A stretch of DNA of 64,000 nucleotides from Moraxella lacunata (lineage in GTDB: Bacteria > Pseudomonadota > Gammaproteobacteria > Pseudomonadales > Moraxellaceae), in the NCBI RefSeq assembly GCF_900453205.1, contig NZ_UGQU01000001.1, forward strand, positions 62,001 to 126,000. The letters run 5' to 3'. The notes under the pieces are model-generated. The model was not told the origin of the DNA. It searched no databases and worked only from the letters and a program-made list of their open reading frames with translations. Positions 55,379-61,378 of this stretch are shown here, piece after piece. Both the position numbers and the translations under genes were made by a program. Position 1 is the first letter of the stretch. Every line of letters begins with the position of its first letter.

Positions 55379-55558
55379 TCAAATTTGAGTTTGTCTCTCA
55401 ACCCATTTTTGTACATCTGACAACCGCCATCGCACCGCCCTGCCCCCAAAGCTAATTTGTTTGGGGAATGTGCCTTTTTTGATGTTGCGATAAATGTAGT
55501 CTTTTTTAAATCCTATCATTTCTTGTACTTCTTTGAGTGTGATTAATCTTTCTGTCAT
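55379..55558 (-). CDS. AlpA-family phage regulator (59 aa), prophage boundary side
   Basis: A 59-residue DNA-binding protein beginning MTERLITLKEVQEMIGFKKD, then YIYRNIKKGTFPKQISFGG and WRLSDVQKWV, the MerR-like fold typical of AlpA/Cox excisionase regulators. It is the last gene of the leftward prophage operon. In many elements AlpA lies next to an integrase, but none is present between it and rlpA. GGAG sits seven bases before the ATG. It could control excision of an element whose integrase is lost or elsewhere. Confidence 0.8.
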   Translation of the reverse strand: MTERLITLKEVQEMIGFKKDYIYRNIKKGTFPKQISFGGRAVRWRLSDVQKWVERQTQI

Positions 55559-55573
55559 TTTCCAAACTCCAAT

Positions 55574-55894
55574 TTACGAATTATCATGCGGAATGGTTAA
55601 GGTTGCCATTCGGGTTGTTGGTTTTTCAAAAATACCCTTAAAAACTTTAAATGTGATAATGTTGTAAATACAACCACGCCACAAACCAAAGTTTTCAAAA
55701 TCTACAAATCGAACAAATACCCTTTTATTATGTCCGTGTATCATAAAAACAGCCATATCAAATGAAATACTGTAACTATTTGGCGGACTGCTAATTAAGA
55801 ATTGATTTTCATTAAGAATTTTTAAAATATCTTGATGTTCTTGGCTGTTTCTATCCGCTATAAGTAGATAAGGTCTTTTTTGTAAATCACTCAT
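55574..55894 (-). CDS. Hypothetical prophage protein, 106 aa
   Basis: Starts MSDLQKRPYLLIADRNSQEH; soluble, no recognised domain, with VFMIHGHNKRVFVRFVDFEN as its most ordered-looking stretch. I chose the internal ATG at 55894 because it has GGAG (part of the preceding gene's stop region) and because the longer frame overlaps the upstream gene. It overlaps nothing and follows it by 4 bp. Confidence 0.5.
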   Translation of the reverse strand: MSDLQKRPYLLIADRNSQEHQDILKILNENQFLISSPPNSYSISFDMAVFMIHGHNKRVFVRFVDFENFGLWRGCIYNIITFKVFKGIFEKPTTRMATLTIPHDNS

Positions 55895-55898
55895 TTTC

Positions 55899-56387
55899 TT
55901 ACTCCTTTGGCGGTGGTGGCATGGGTTGCCAATATTTAACTTCGTTAATATCGTAAGCATCAAAACCACGCTCTTGAACGCAATAGCGATTTTCTTTAAC
56001 ATTGACTGTGCAATTAATAAAAATGTCGCTATACTCGCAATCATCACAAATAGTTGCATAATATACAGTATCAATAAGCCCACTTTTTAAGTGCACCAAG
56101 TAAAATTTACTTGGCTCAAAATTATCGTCAAGATAATTGATTTCCTGTTCGGGAATTGGCAACTCATCATCAACACTAATCCAACCGTTATTCAGACTTG
56201 CTTTTGTTGGGTGGATTTTGTGGGGTATAACCCCACTTTTAAAGGCACAAAAGCAATGCTCGGCAATCGCATTAGCAAATTCATAAACATACGGATTTAA
56301 ATCCATTTCGCCGTTGGCTTGCTCTTTTAATTTAAAGCCGTTTGCTAATGCAAAGTCTTTGATTGTTTCTTTATTCAGCATTTTCAT
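55899..56387 (-). CDS. DUF551-domain prophage protein, 162 aa
   Basis: The DUF551 signature is NNGWISVDDELPIPEQEI then FYLVHLKSGLID and VKYWQPMPPPP near the C-terminus. DUF551 proteins are common in tailed-phage early regions and have no proven function. The N-terminal 50 residues (KDFALANGFKLKEQANGE) are predicted helical. It overlaps the next gene upstream by 4 bp (ATGA). Confidence 0.75.
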   Translation of the reverse strand: MKMLNKETIKDFALANGFKLKEQANGEMDLNPYVYEFANAIAEHCFCAFKSGVIPHKIHPTKASLNNGWISVDDELPIPEQEINYLDDNFEPSKFYLVHLKSGLIDTVYYATICDDCEYSDIFINCTVNVKENRYCVQERGFDAYDINEVKYWQPMPPPPKE

Positions 56388-56710
56388 TCTCCAAAATTCG
56401 GAAATCGAATTTTTATATAATGTGTAACTTTCTCATGATGAAAATTAAAACCACAATAACCATCAAAATTAGATAACCAAACATTTTCTTTCACGCAACT
56501 ATAAACCAAATATTTGCCATTTTCTTCGGGTAAGCCATGTTTTCGTACACTTTTCCACCCGTTATTAGTAACACCATCGTTTTCCCACCCTGCACACACC
56601 GCCTTTTGACTGCGAAAAAGCGAGCTTGCTTCGGCAATCACGGCTTTTTGTTCATCATCGGATAGTTTGGACATGTCATAAGTGATTGAGAAATATTTAG
56701 GCTTGTTCAT
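56384..56710 (-). CDS. DUF551-like prophage protein, 108 aa
   Basis: NNGWKSVRKHGLPEENGKY aligns with the GWISVxxxLPxxxxxY start of DUF551, and the C-terminus (VTHYIKIRFPNFGE) replaces the usual W-Q-P-L-P ending. It looks like a diverged paralogue of the adjacent gene. The start MNKPKYFSITYDMSKLS is upstream of the domain. Neighbours overlap on both sides, so it is in a translationally coupled operon. Confidence 0.55.
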   Translation of the reverse strand: MNKPKYFSITYDMSKLSDDEQKAVIAEASSLFRSQKAVCAGWENDGVTNNGWKSVRKHGLPEENGKYLVYSCVKENVWLSNFDGYCGFNFHHEKVTHYIKIRFPNFGE

Positions 56711-56891
56711 TTCTTACCCCCAAGACCGCCAAAGCTGTTGCAATTACCCCGATGGGAATTTCTTTAATGACAATATTGCCAATCGCTTCACGATATACAG
56801 TACAATCTTTTGGGCAATTCTTGATAATCTCTTTGGATTTTTCAGTTCCGCCAAGTTTTTCAATTAGTTTTTGTGCGGTTTCAATGCTCAT
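56697..56891 (-). CDS. Small prophage protein, 64 aa
   Basis: MSIETAQKLIEKLGGTEKSKE is followed by a CPKDCT pair of cysteines and a hydrophobic end (PIGVIATALAVLGV). Not recognised; AAAGG precedes the ATG. It overlaps the next gene by 14 bp. Confidence 0.45.
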   Translation of the reverse strand: MSIETAQKLIEKLGGTEKSKEIIKNCPKDCTVYREAIGNIVIKEIPIGVIATALAVLGVRNEQA

Positions 56892-56970
56892 AGTGTTTAC
56901 CTTTTGTTGTTGCCTTTGTGGGCAGTTAAAAAAAATTAAAACGGCATATCATCTGCCCCACTTGGGGGCG

Positions 56971-57543
56971 TTACCACTTCCCCATATTTTGCCCACCATT
57001 TTGGGGTGGAAAAGCAGGGGGTTGTCCTGTTTGATAGTGGGGCGGTTGGAACTCATTGGGAATACCACCTGTAAAGCCGTTTTGGGTTGGCGGGAATGAT
57101 GGGGCTTGACCTGTTTGATAGTGTGGTGGGTATTGTCCGCCTTGCCCTTGCGGATAGCCCTGTGGGGCTTGTGGGGCGTGTTGTTGCGACTGCTGTTGTG
57201 GCTGACCTTGACCGCTAGGCAACATTTGCATGGATTGGGCTTTGATTTCGGTGGTGTAGCGTTCAATGCCTTGTTGGTCGGTGTATTTTCTAGTGTGCAA
57301 ACTGCCTTCGATATACACGAGCGACCCTTTGCGTAGGTATTGGGCGGCAATCTCGCCTAGGCGGTTAAATAGGCTGATACGGTGCCATTCGGTCTGTTCT
57401 TTTTGCTCGCCTGTCTGCTTGTCCGTCCAACGCTCAGATGTGGCGATGGATAGGTTAGCGACTTGACCGCCATTTTGGAATTGGCGGACTTCGGGGTCTT
57501 GACCTAAACGACCGACTAGGATGACTTTATTCACACTTGACAT
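56971..57543 (-). CDS. ssb: Phage single-stranded DNA-binding protein with a lost C-terminal tip
   Basis: A 190-residue SSB. The OB fold (about residues 1-110) has [38 protein letters not shown] and [20 protein letters not shown]. The linker is rich in Gln, Pro and Gly. The frame ends [10 protein letters not shown]. The canonical acidic tip, GADDMPF followed by TAA, is present downstream in another frame, ending at 56936. One extra G in the GGGG at the end would give QNMGEVV and join it. The tip recruits repair and replication partners, so its loss would matter. Confidence 0.9.
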   Translation of the reverse strand: MSSVNKVILVGRLGQDPEVRQFQNGGQVANLSIATSERWTDKQTGEQKEQTEWHRISLFNRLGEIAAQYLRKGSLVYIEGSLHTRKYTDQQGIERYTTEIKAQSMQMLPSGQGQPQQQSQQHAPQAPQGYPQGQGGQYPPHYQTGQAPSFPPTQNGFTGGIPNEFQPPHYQTGQPPAFPPQNGGQNMGKW

Positions 57544-57546
57544 GAT

Positions 57547-57809
57547 TTACTCCGATTCATATTGATTTTGGGTGTTTATTTTGTCTGGCTCGTATATAGT
57601 TGGATTGGCTAGCCACTCATTAACCTCATCGTTTCGCCATACAGTAAGAGTTTGATTTAGTCGTATGGGCTGTGGGAATTTGCCATTTTTGCACTTACGC
57701 CATAGGGTTGTCCGTCCAAAGGGTAGCAAGGGTAAGATGTCTTTGGCGGTGGACAGTCCGCCTTTTGGTAGGGGGGGGTTGGTTTCTCGTTATCAAGTAG
57801 ATATTCCAT
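57547..57809 (-). pseudogene. AlpA-family regulator with start and body separated at a poly-C tract
   Basis: The body reads LSTAKDILPLLPFGRTTLWR then KCKNGKFPQPIRL and WRNDEVNEWLANP, typical AlpA. The only ATG with a ribosome site (AGGAG, eight bases upstream, at 57809) starts MEYLLDNEKPT but is one base out of frame with the body. The break is a run of eight C (plus-strand G at 57771-57778). Nine or six would give one continuous protein of about 87 residues. No in-frame ATG precedes the conserved part, so expression likely depends on the tract length. Confidence 0.75.
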
Positions 57810-57819
57810 CACTTAACTC

Positions 57820-58737
57820 CTATGCTGATAGAAATTGTTGTTCTTGTGCTTGATTTAGCACAAACCCTTTTTCTTGCAAAAACATTCTTGCCCTTGCTTT
57901 ATCAAAAGGCTGTCCACGATTATCAAACCCTGTGTGGATTGCCGTTATCATTCGCCCAAATGCTGTGTCATCAAGCATTTTTGGCAATGATGGGTGGTTG
58001 GTTTGGCTATCTTGCTCGTTATCAATATAGCGATACTGACCATTCACGATGACCGCTTGGTCTGCTTCTATGGCTTGGCTCATTTGATTGGCGATAGATA
58101 GCGGTGCTTGCTTGGATAGTAGCAATTTGATGACCGTTTTTAACGCCATCTCTTGGAAATTGGTTTTCCATACACCACCGCCTTTTTGATAGCTTTGGCT
58201 GTATTTTTGGGCGTGGGCTTGTAGTTCCTGCACCGTCTTAACCAACCTTGCTTCATAGCCGTTATGGAGCTGGAAATAGGCGATATAACCAATAATCGGC
58301 ATATTATCTTTTGGCGGCACAGGGAGTAGGCTTGTCAGTCTTTGATAGACATCTTGCTCGCTGTCGCCTTGATAGATGGCACAGGCTTCAATGCGTTTAA
58401 ATTGTCCTGTGCGTTGGGCTAATTGAATAAAGCCCTTATAGCCGATTTGAAATTGTGCTTGCCCTTTGTACGGCACGATGTAGGCATATCCTAGTTTGTC
58501 GCTGATTGGCAAATCTAAGCTTGCTGATGTCAAGGCACAACCCAAAATGGTGTGCGGATTGACATTTTTAAGCATGTTGCTGTTATTGACAATCTGCACA
58601 AGACTTGCGGTAAAATTGGCGGTCTGCTCGCCCAATAATTGCTGTAATGGCTGTTGTGCCATTGGGCTATTAAAAAAGGCGTGTATGTCGTTTTGAGTGG
58701 CAACTTGGTTCATACCTATTTTCCTTATCAATTCCAT
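57820..58737 (-). CDS. recT: Phage recombinase RecT
   Basis: A 305-residue single-strand annealing protein. VNPHTILGCALTSASLDLPI, YIVPYKGQAQFQIGYKGFIQLA and the late VWKTNFQEMALKTVIKLL are RecT/Bet-like hallmarks. It promotes homologous annealing during phage DNA replication. The partner exonuclease is not in the window. Its stop (TAG) overlaps the ribosome site of the alpA-like gene. An 80-bp gap separates it from the Gp157 gene upstream. Confidence 0.93.
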   Translation of the reverse strand: MELIRKIGMNQVATQNDIHAFFNSPMAQQPLQQLLGEQTANFTASLVQIVNNSNMLKNVNPHTILGCALTSASLDLPISDKLGYAYIVPYKGQAQFQIGYKGFIQLAQRTGQFKRIEACAIYQGDSEQDVYQRLTSLLPVPPKDNMPIIGYIAYFQLHNGYEARLVKTVQELQAHAQKYSQSYQKGGGVWKTNFQEMALKTVIKLLLSKQAPLSIANQMSQAIEADQAVIVNGQYRYIDNEQDSQTNHPSLPKMLDDTAFGRMITAIHTGFDNRGQPFDKARARMFLQEKGFVLNQAQEQQFLSA

Positions 58738-58828
58738 ACCTTAAACAAAAAAGGGTGCAAGGCGTGGCGGTCTAAGGTATGAAAAATAACCGCCGTTCGG
58801 TTAATTACTCCTAGCCCTGCAAAAAATG

Positions 58829-59335
58829 TTATTTAATTCTCAAATGCTCGCCTTGCACCAGTGTTACACCCTTAATCTCGCCACCGTCTTTTAAAAACTT
58901 CTTAATGGCGACGGTATCTGCTTCTACCGTTACCTTTTGAAATTCGGGCGGTAAGTGTTTGGGGTCAATGTCAAGGCGAACGCTTTCGGGAGATTTGTGT
59001 ATCGCCACCGAACCTGTGGCAAATTCAAATTTCTTTTGTCCGCTTGCTTTCATCGCCACAAGAATGGCATTTTCTAGGCGGTCAAGGCTGTTTGATACTG
59101 ACTTTCTGCCCTGTTGGAGCTTGGCGATTTCCTCCTTGTAGGATTTTTCTTGGGCTTTTTTGTTGAGTGCCACATAGCGGTAGGCTTCTAATTTGTCCGC
59201 CAAATCGCCCTCAATCAATCCCAAAAGCTCCTGCACTTCGCTGTCATCGGGCGGTGGTAGCTCGCCATTATCCAGGCGTTCCTGCAAGCGTTCTAAACGC
59301 TCGCTGATGTTTTCTTGGATTTGGTAAAGATTCAT
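58829..59335 (-). CDS. Siphovirus Gp157-family protein
   Basis: 168 residues. The N-terminus (MNLYQIQENISERLERLQER) is a coiled coil and continues with KLEAYRYVALNKKAQEKSYK and FATGSVAIHKSPESVRL, followed by IKKFLKDGGEIKGVTLVQGE. This matches Gp157, linked to phage resistance in Streptococcus thermophilus and typically next to RecT and SSB. Its leader GATTAACTTTTAGGAG is repeated before the gene at 59928-60263. Confidence 0.88.
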   Translation of the reverse strand: MNLYQIQENISERLERLQERLDNGELPPPDDSEVQELLGLIEGDLADKLEAYRYVALNKKAQEKSYKEEIAKLQQGRKSVSNSLDRLENAILVAMKASGQKKFEFATGSVAIHKSPESVRLDIDPKHLPPEFQKVTVEADTVAIKKFLKDGGEIKGVTLVQGEHLRIK

Positions 59336-59407
59336 AAATACTCCTAAAAGTTAATCAGATTTGGGTTTAACCCACGATTGCCAACTCACACAATTGGCAA
59401 TCATTGG

Positions 59408-59542
59408 CTAAAACGGCAACTCATCAAACACTTGCCCTGTCTCATGCAGATAGCGTTCATACTCGTAGTAGTCGCTCTCCATTTGTGCTTGGATGTCATC
59501 GGGCAAGCTGTCCAAGAAGTCTTGATAGTCTCTATCGTTCAT
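59408..59542 (-). CDS. Small acidic prophage protein, 44 aa
   Basis: Begins MNDRDYQDFLDSLPDDIQAQ and ends ETGQVFDELPF. It is highly acidic, without a recognised domain. Its start lies inside the end of the upstream gene (59532-59732), consistent with coupling. Size and charge recall small phage host-takeover proteins, but no function can be assigned. Confidence 0.5.
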   Translation of the reverse strand: MNDRDYQDFLDSLPDDIQAQMESDYYEYERYLHETGQVFDELPF

Positions 59543-59732
59543 GGTCTTTCTCCATCATCTCAATCATGACCTTATCGGCATGGCTGATATAAGTTCTTGT
59601 TTCGGCTTGGGCTTGTGCCACACGGCTGTTATCATCTGTCGTATGCTCTGCCCATCCAAAGATACACTGATAAGTAATAACCACAAGGGCGATATATGCT
59701 ATCGCCCCGCCAATGATGTCTGATAGTTTCAT
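59532..59732 (-). CDS. Small membrane protein of the prophage operon, 66 aa
   Basis: One N-terminal membrane helix (IIGGAIAYIALVVITYQCIF) and a hydrophilic helical tail. Not recognised. It overlaps both neighbours by a few bases. Confidence 0.5.
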   Translation of the reverse strand: MKLSDIIGGAIAYIALVVITYQCIFGWAEHTTDDNSRVAQAQAETRTYISHADKVMIEMMEKDHER

Positions 59733-59917
59733 ACATACTCCAAATCCACTTCACGGTTTTGGTCTTTTGTGCGGAAGTCATGACGTGGTTTACCTGCCAT
59801 GTCTAGCAGGTAAACAATCTTGCCATACGCTACGGTGTCTCTGCGTGTCACCTTAAACACTTCACTACCACCGATAAAGCGCACCAATCGGCGGTTTTTA
59901 AGGTCTTTCAATTTCAT
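59729..59917 (-). CDS. Small prophage protein, 62 aa
   Basis: Basic, MKLKDLKNRRLVRFIGGSEV to NREVDLEYV; beta-rich pattern with no recognised domain. The start overlaps nothing upstream. The TAA-like junction with the next gene is ATGA-type, so coupled. Confidence 0.5.
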   Translation of the reverse strand: MKLKDLKNRRLVRFIGGSEVFKVTRRDTVAYGKIVYLLDMAGKPRHDFRTKDQNREVDLEYV

Positions 59918-59927
59918 GGCTTACTCC

Positions 59928-60263
59928 TTATGCGGTGTAGTAGTATCGGGACGTGTTCTTGCCCCATGCAAAGTTATTATCAAAACAACCTTGATAACCA
60001 TCGTAAAACTCATCACAATCAAGGCACCCTCTGATAATCTCCGCCATCTCAACTGGCATGGCGTAGTACTCCCCGTCATCGTCTATGCCCTGTATGTCGG
60101 TAATGATGGGGTGGTACTGGTCCCAAAAAAACTCACGGGTGTAATCATCATCACACATCCGCTCGCATTCATGCTCTAGGGCAAGCTCCGCCCAAATGCA
60201 CTCATCTAATATATCTAGCACGACAACTGCATGGCTTGGGTTGATTTCGTCAATGTTTAGCAT
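59928..60263 (-). CDS. Acidic prophage protein, first gene of the leftward operon, 111 aa
   Basis: Very acidic (CERMCDDDYTREFFWDQYHP and GIDDDGEYYAMPVEMAE), with six cysteines and no recognised domain. As the first gene after the early promoter it would be expressed first on induction. Some phage early proteins of this kind are DNA mimics or inhibitors; that is only a possibility. Start ATG 60263 has TAGGAG. Confidence 0.55.
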   Translation of the reverse strand: MLNIDEINPSHAVVVLDILDECIWAELALEHECERMCDDDYTREFFWDQYHPIITDIQGIDDDGEYYAMPVEMAEIIRGCLDCDEFYDGYQGCFDNNFAWGKNTSRYYYTA

Positions 60264-60513
60264 ATATGCTCCTAAAAGTTAATCCGTGATTGGCAACTGT
60301 TAAGTAATGCTTACAAGTTGCCAATAGCTGATTAGCTTGTCACTCCGTTATCTGCCACGGTGGTGTGGGCTTTGTTTGTCCGATTTTAGATTTGGTTTGT
60401 CTAAGTTCGTCTAAGTTCGTCTAAGTTCGTCTAAACTCCGTGATTTTCCCTGCACGGTAGGGCTTCTGGTAATTTAAATAGTATTCAAGCGGTCGTTCCG
60501 TCTTGATGGGTGT
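60264..60513 (-). other. Leader of the leftward operon with hairpin and 10-bp tandem repeat
   Basis: About 245 nt untranslated. A 9-bp stem TTGGCAACT/AGTTGCCAA lies around 60291-60330. The unit CTAAGTTCGT is repeated three times at 60401-60430 (plus partial ends). It separates promoter and first gene. Confidence 0.6.
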
Positions 60514-60580
60514 ATTATATCCTTATAACGATATTTAAGCAAGCGTTAAAACGATATTTTTCATCTTAAAAACGATATTT
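60514..60580 (-). promoter_or_regulatory. Early (lytic) promoter overlapped by three operator-like repeats
   Basis: On the minus strand: TTGCTT (60537-60542), 17 bp, TATAAT (60514-60519). The 10-mer AACGATATTT (plus strand) occurs at 60527-60536 inside the spacer, at 60550-60559 and at 60571-60580, with centre spacing of 23 and 21 bp (two helical turns). These are good candidate binding sites for the S24-type repressor encoded at the right edge. Confidence 0.75.
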
Positions 60581-60636
60581 ATGATAAAAGGTATTATTTT
60601 AAAGATAGGCGGTAAAAAAGAAAAAATAAAAACTGC

Positions 60637-60642
60637 TATAAT
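60637..60642 (+). promoter_or_regulatory. -10 box of the tRNA/RNA transcription unit
   Basis: Perfect TATAAT placed so that transcription would begin about 7-9 bases later, at or next to the first tRNA base. The -35 region is weak (A-rich). Confidence 0.6.
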
Positions 60643-60650
60643 ATGCACAT

Positions 60651-60725
60651 AGCAGGGTAGAGCAGTGGTAGCTCGCTTGGCTCATAACCAAGAGGTCGGC
60701 GGTTCGAGTCCTCGTGGAACTACCA
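60651..60725 (+). tRNA. Chimeric tRNA-like gene, anticodon CAU (Met or Ile2)
   Basis: D-arm GAGC/GCTC, anticodon stem CTTGG/CCAAG and loop CTCATAA (CAU) are intact, as is the T-loop TTCGAGT and an encoded CCA. But acceptor strands AGCAGGG and TGGAACT do not pair, and T-stem strands GGCGG and CCTCG pair poorly. The 5' part and the 3' part fit two different tRNAs with the junction at the T-loop. Probably not a functional tRNA. It lacks the three G-C pairs of initiator tRNA. Confidence 0.6.
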
Positions 60726-60731
60726 GATTTT

Positions 60732-60864
60732 GGTATTGTTAAATAAAGATAGATTTTAAGGTTTTCCGTTCGGACTGAGCTTGTCGAAGTCTAGGAAAAC
60801 CGTTATGGTTCGACAAGCTCACCACGAACGGCTTTCTAGAAAAGTATACTCAATTAACAATACC
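60732..60864 (-). mobile_element. 133-bp MITE-like element, copy 5 (reverse orientation)
   Basis: Same sequence on the opposite strand, with target duplication CAGATTTT on both sides (60724-60731 and 60865-60872). It lies between the chimeric tRNA and the structured RNA; the duplicated bases include the CA of the tRNA 3' end. Confidence 0.93.
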
Positions 60865-60868
60865 CAGA

Positions 60869-61005
60869 TTTTTAATATTGGCTAAATCACTACCTCCGAA
60901 AGGTAATAATGCATTAGGTAGGATAAGTTAGTTAAGGTGCCGTTATAACGGTATTGATTAACAATAAAAACTTCGGTTCTTATCAGATTTAGTCAATATT
61001 AAAAA
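60869..61005 (+). ncRNA. 137-nt multi-stem structured RNA in a tRNA array
   Basis: A 20-bp closing helix pairs 60869-60888 with 60986-61005 (one G-U, no mismatch). Inside it two helices abut: 60890-60895 with 60916-60921 (CTACCT/AGGTAG), and 60922-60927 with 60979-60984 (GATAAG/CTTATC). The second encloses 60931-60935 with 60958-60962 (GTTAA/TTAAC), capped by CCGTTATAACGG, and a UUCG tetraloop hairpin at 60969-60978. No reading frame, no CCA end. It does not match any RNA family I know. Before the MITE insertion it directly followed the first tRNA's CCA, and it ends 3 nt before tRNA-Tyr. Confidence 0.75.
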
Positions 61006-61008
61006 TTT

Positions 61009-61095
61009 GGGTAAGTGGGAGAATTGGTTAATCCAGCGGACTGTAACTCCGCCGCCCGCCATAGCTTGTAGGTTCGAATCCTACCTTACCCACCA
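61009..61095 (+). tRNA. tRNA-Tyr (GUA)
   Basis: Acceptor GGGTAAG/CTTACCC, anticodon stem GCGGA/TCCGC with loop CTGTAAC, T-stem GTAGG/CCTAC with loop TTCGAAT, a long variable arm and encoded ACCA. All stems pair perfectly, so this member looks functional. Confidence 0.93.
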
Positions 61096-61100
61096 TTTTC

Positions 61101-61184
61101 GGAAGTTAGCGTACTGGGTACAAATCGGTCTTGAACACCGAGCCATTGGCAACGATGAGGGTTCGATTCCTTTAACTTCCGCCA
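61101..61184 (+). tRNA. tRNA-Ser (UGA), reduced D-arm
   Basis: Acceptor GGAAGTT/AACTTCC, anticodon stem TCGGT/ACCGA with loop CTTGAAC, variable arm CATTG/CGATG closed by GCAA, T-loop TTCGATT, encoded GCCA. The T-stem has G-U pairs. The D region (CGTACTGGGTAC) does not form the usual serine D-arm. Confidence 0.75.
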
Positions 61185-61189
61185 ATTTA

Positions 61190-61278
61190 GGATAGTAAAC
61201 CAATCAAGGATTGGCGACACCTGCTAAGTGTTTGGCTCGTTAATAGCGAGTATGGTGCAAGTCGATTGCTGTCCGCCA
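61190..61278 (+). tRNA. tRNA-Ser-like (GCU), aberrant T-arm
   Basis: Acceptor GGATAGT/GCTGTCC, D-stem CCAATC/GATTGG, anticodon stem GACAC/GTGTT with loop CTGCTAA, variable arm GCTCG/CGAGT and encoded GCCA. The canonical GTTCRA of the T-loop is missing; only GCAA/TTGC with a short loop can form. Possibly degenerate or specialised. Confidence 0.65.
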
Positions 61279-61287
61279 TTTATCCGC

Positions 61288-61315
61288 CCCCTTGTCATGG
61301 CAAGGGGATTTTTTT
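61288..61315 (+). terminator. Terminator of the tRNA/RNA unit
   Basis: Stem CCCCTTG/CAAGGGG, loop TCATGG, then seven T. It begins 10 bases after the last tRNA. Confidence 0.88.
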
Positions 61316-61320
61316 GGGCA

Positions 61321-61351
61321 ATAAAAAAGCCCCCTAAGTCTTAGGGGGCTT
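61321..61351 (-). terminator. Terminator of the leftward rex-position genes
   Basis: Stem AAGCCCCCTAAG/TTAGGGGGCTT followed on the minus strand by six T. Confidence 0.88.
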
Positions 61352-61378
61352 GGGTATGATGAGATATTGTGGGGTAAT

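Noticed and set aside
55574-56083. Long 169-residue start for the gene ending at 55574
   Set aside because: The extra N-terminal 63 residues overlap the DUF551 gene in another frame; the ATG at 55894 has a ribosome site.
57106-57336. Plus-strand frame within ssb
   Set aside because: Antisense shadow of the Gln/Pro/Gly-rich linker; no ribosome site or family resemblance.
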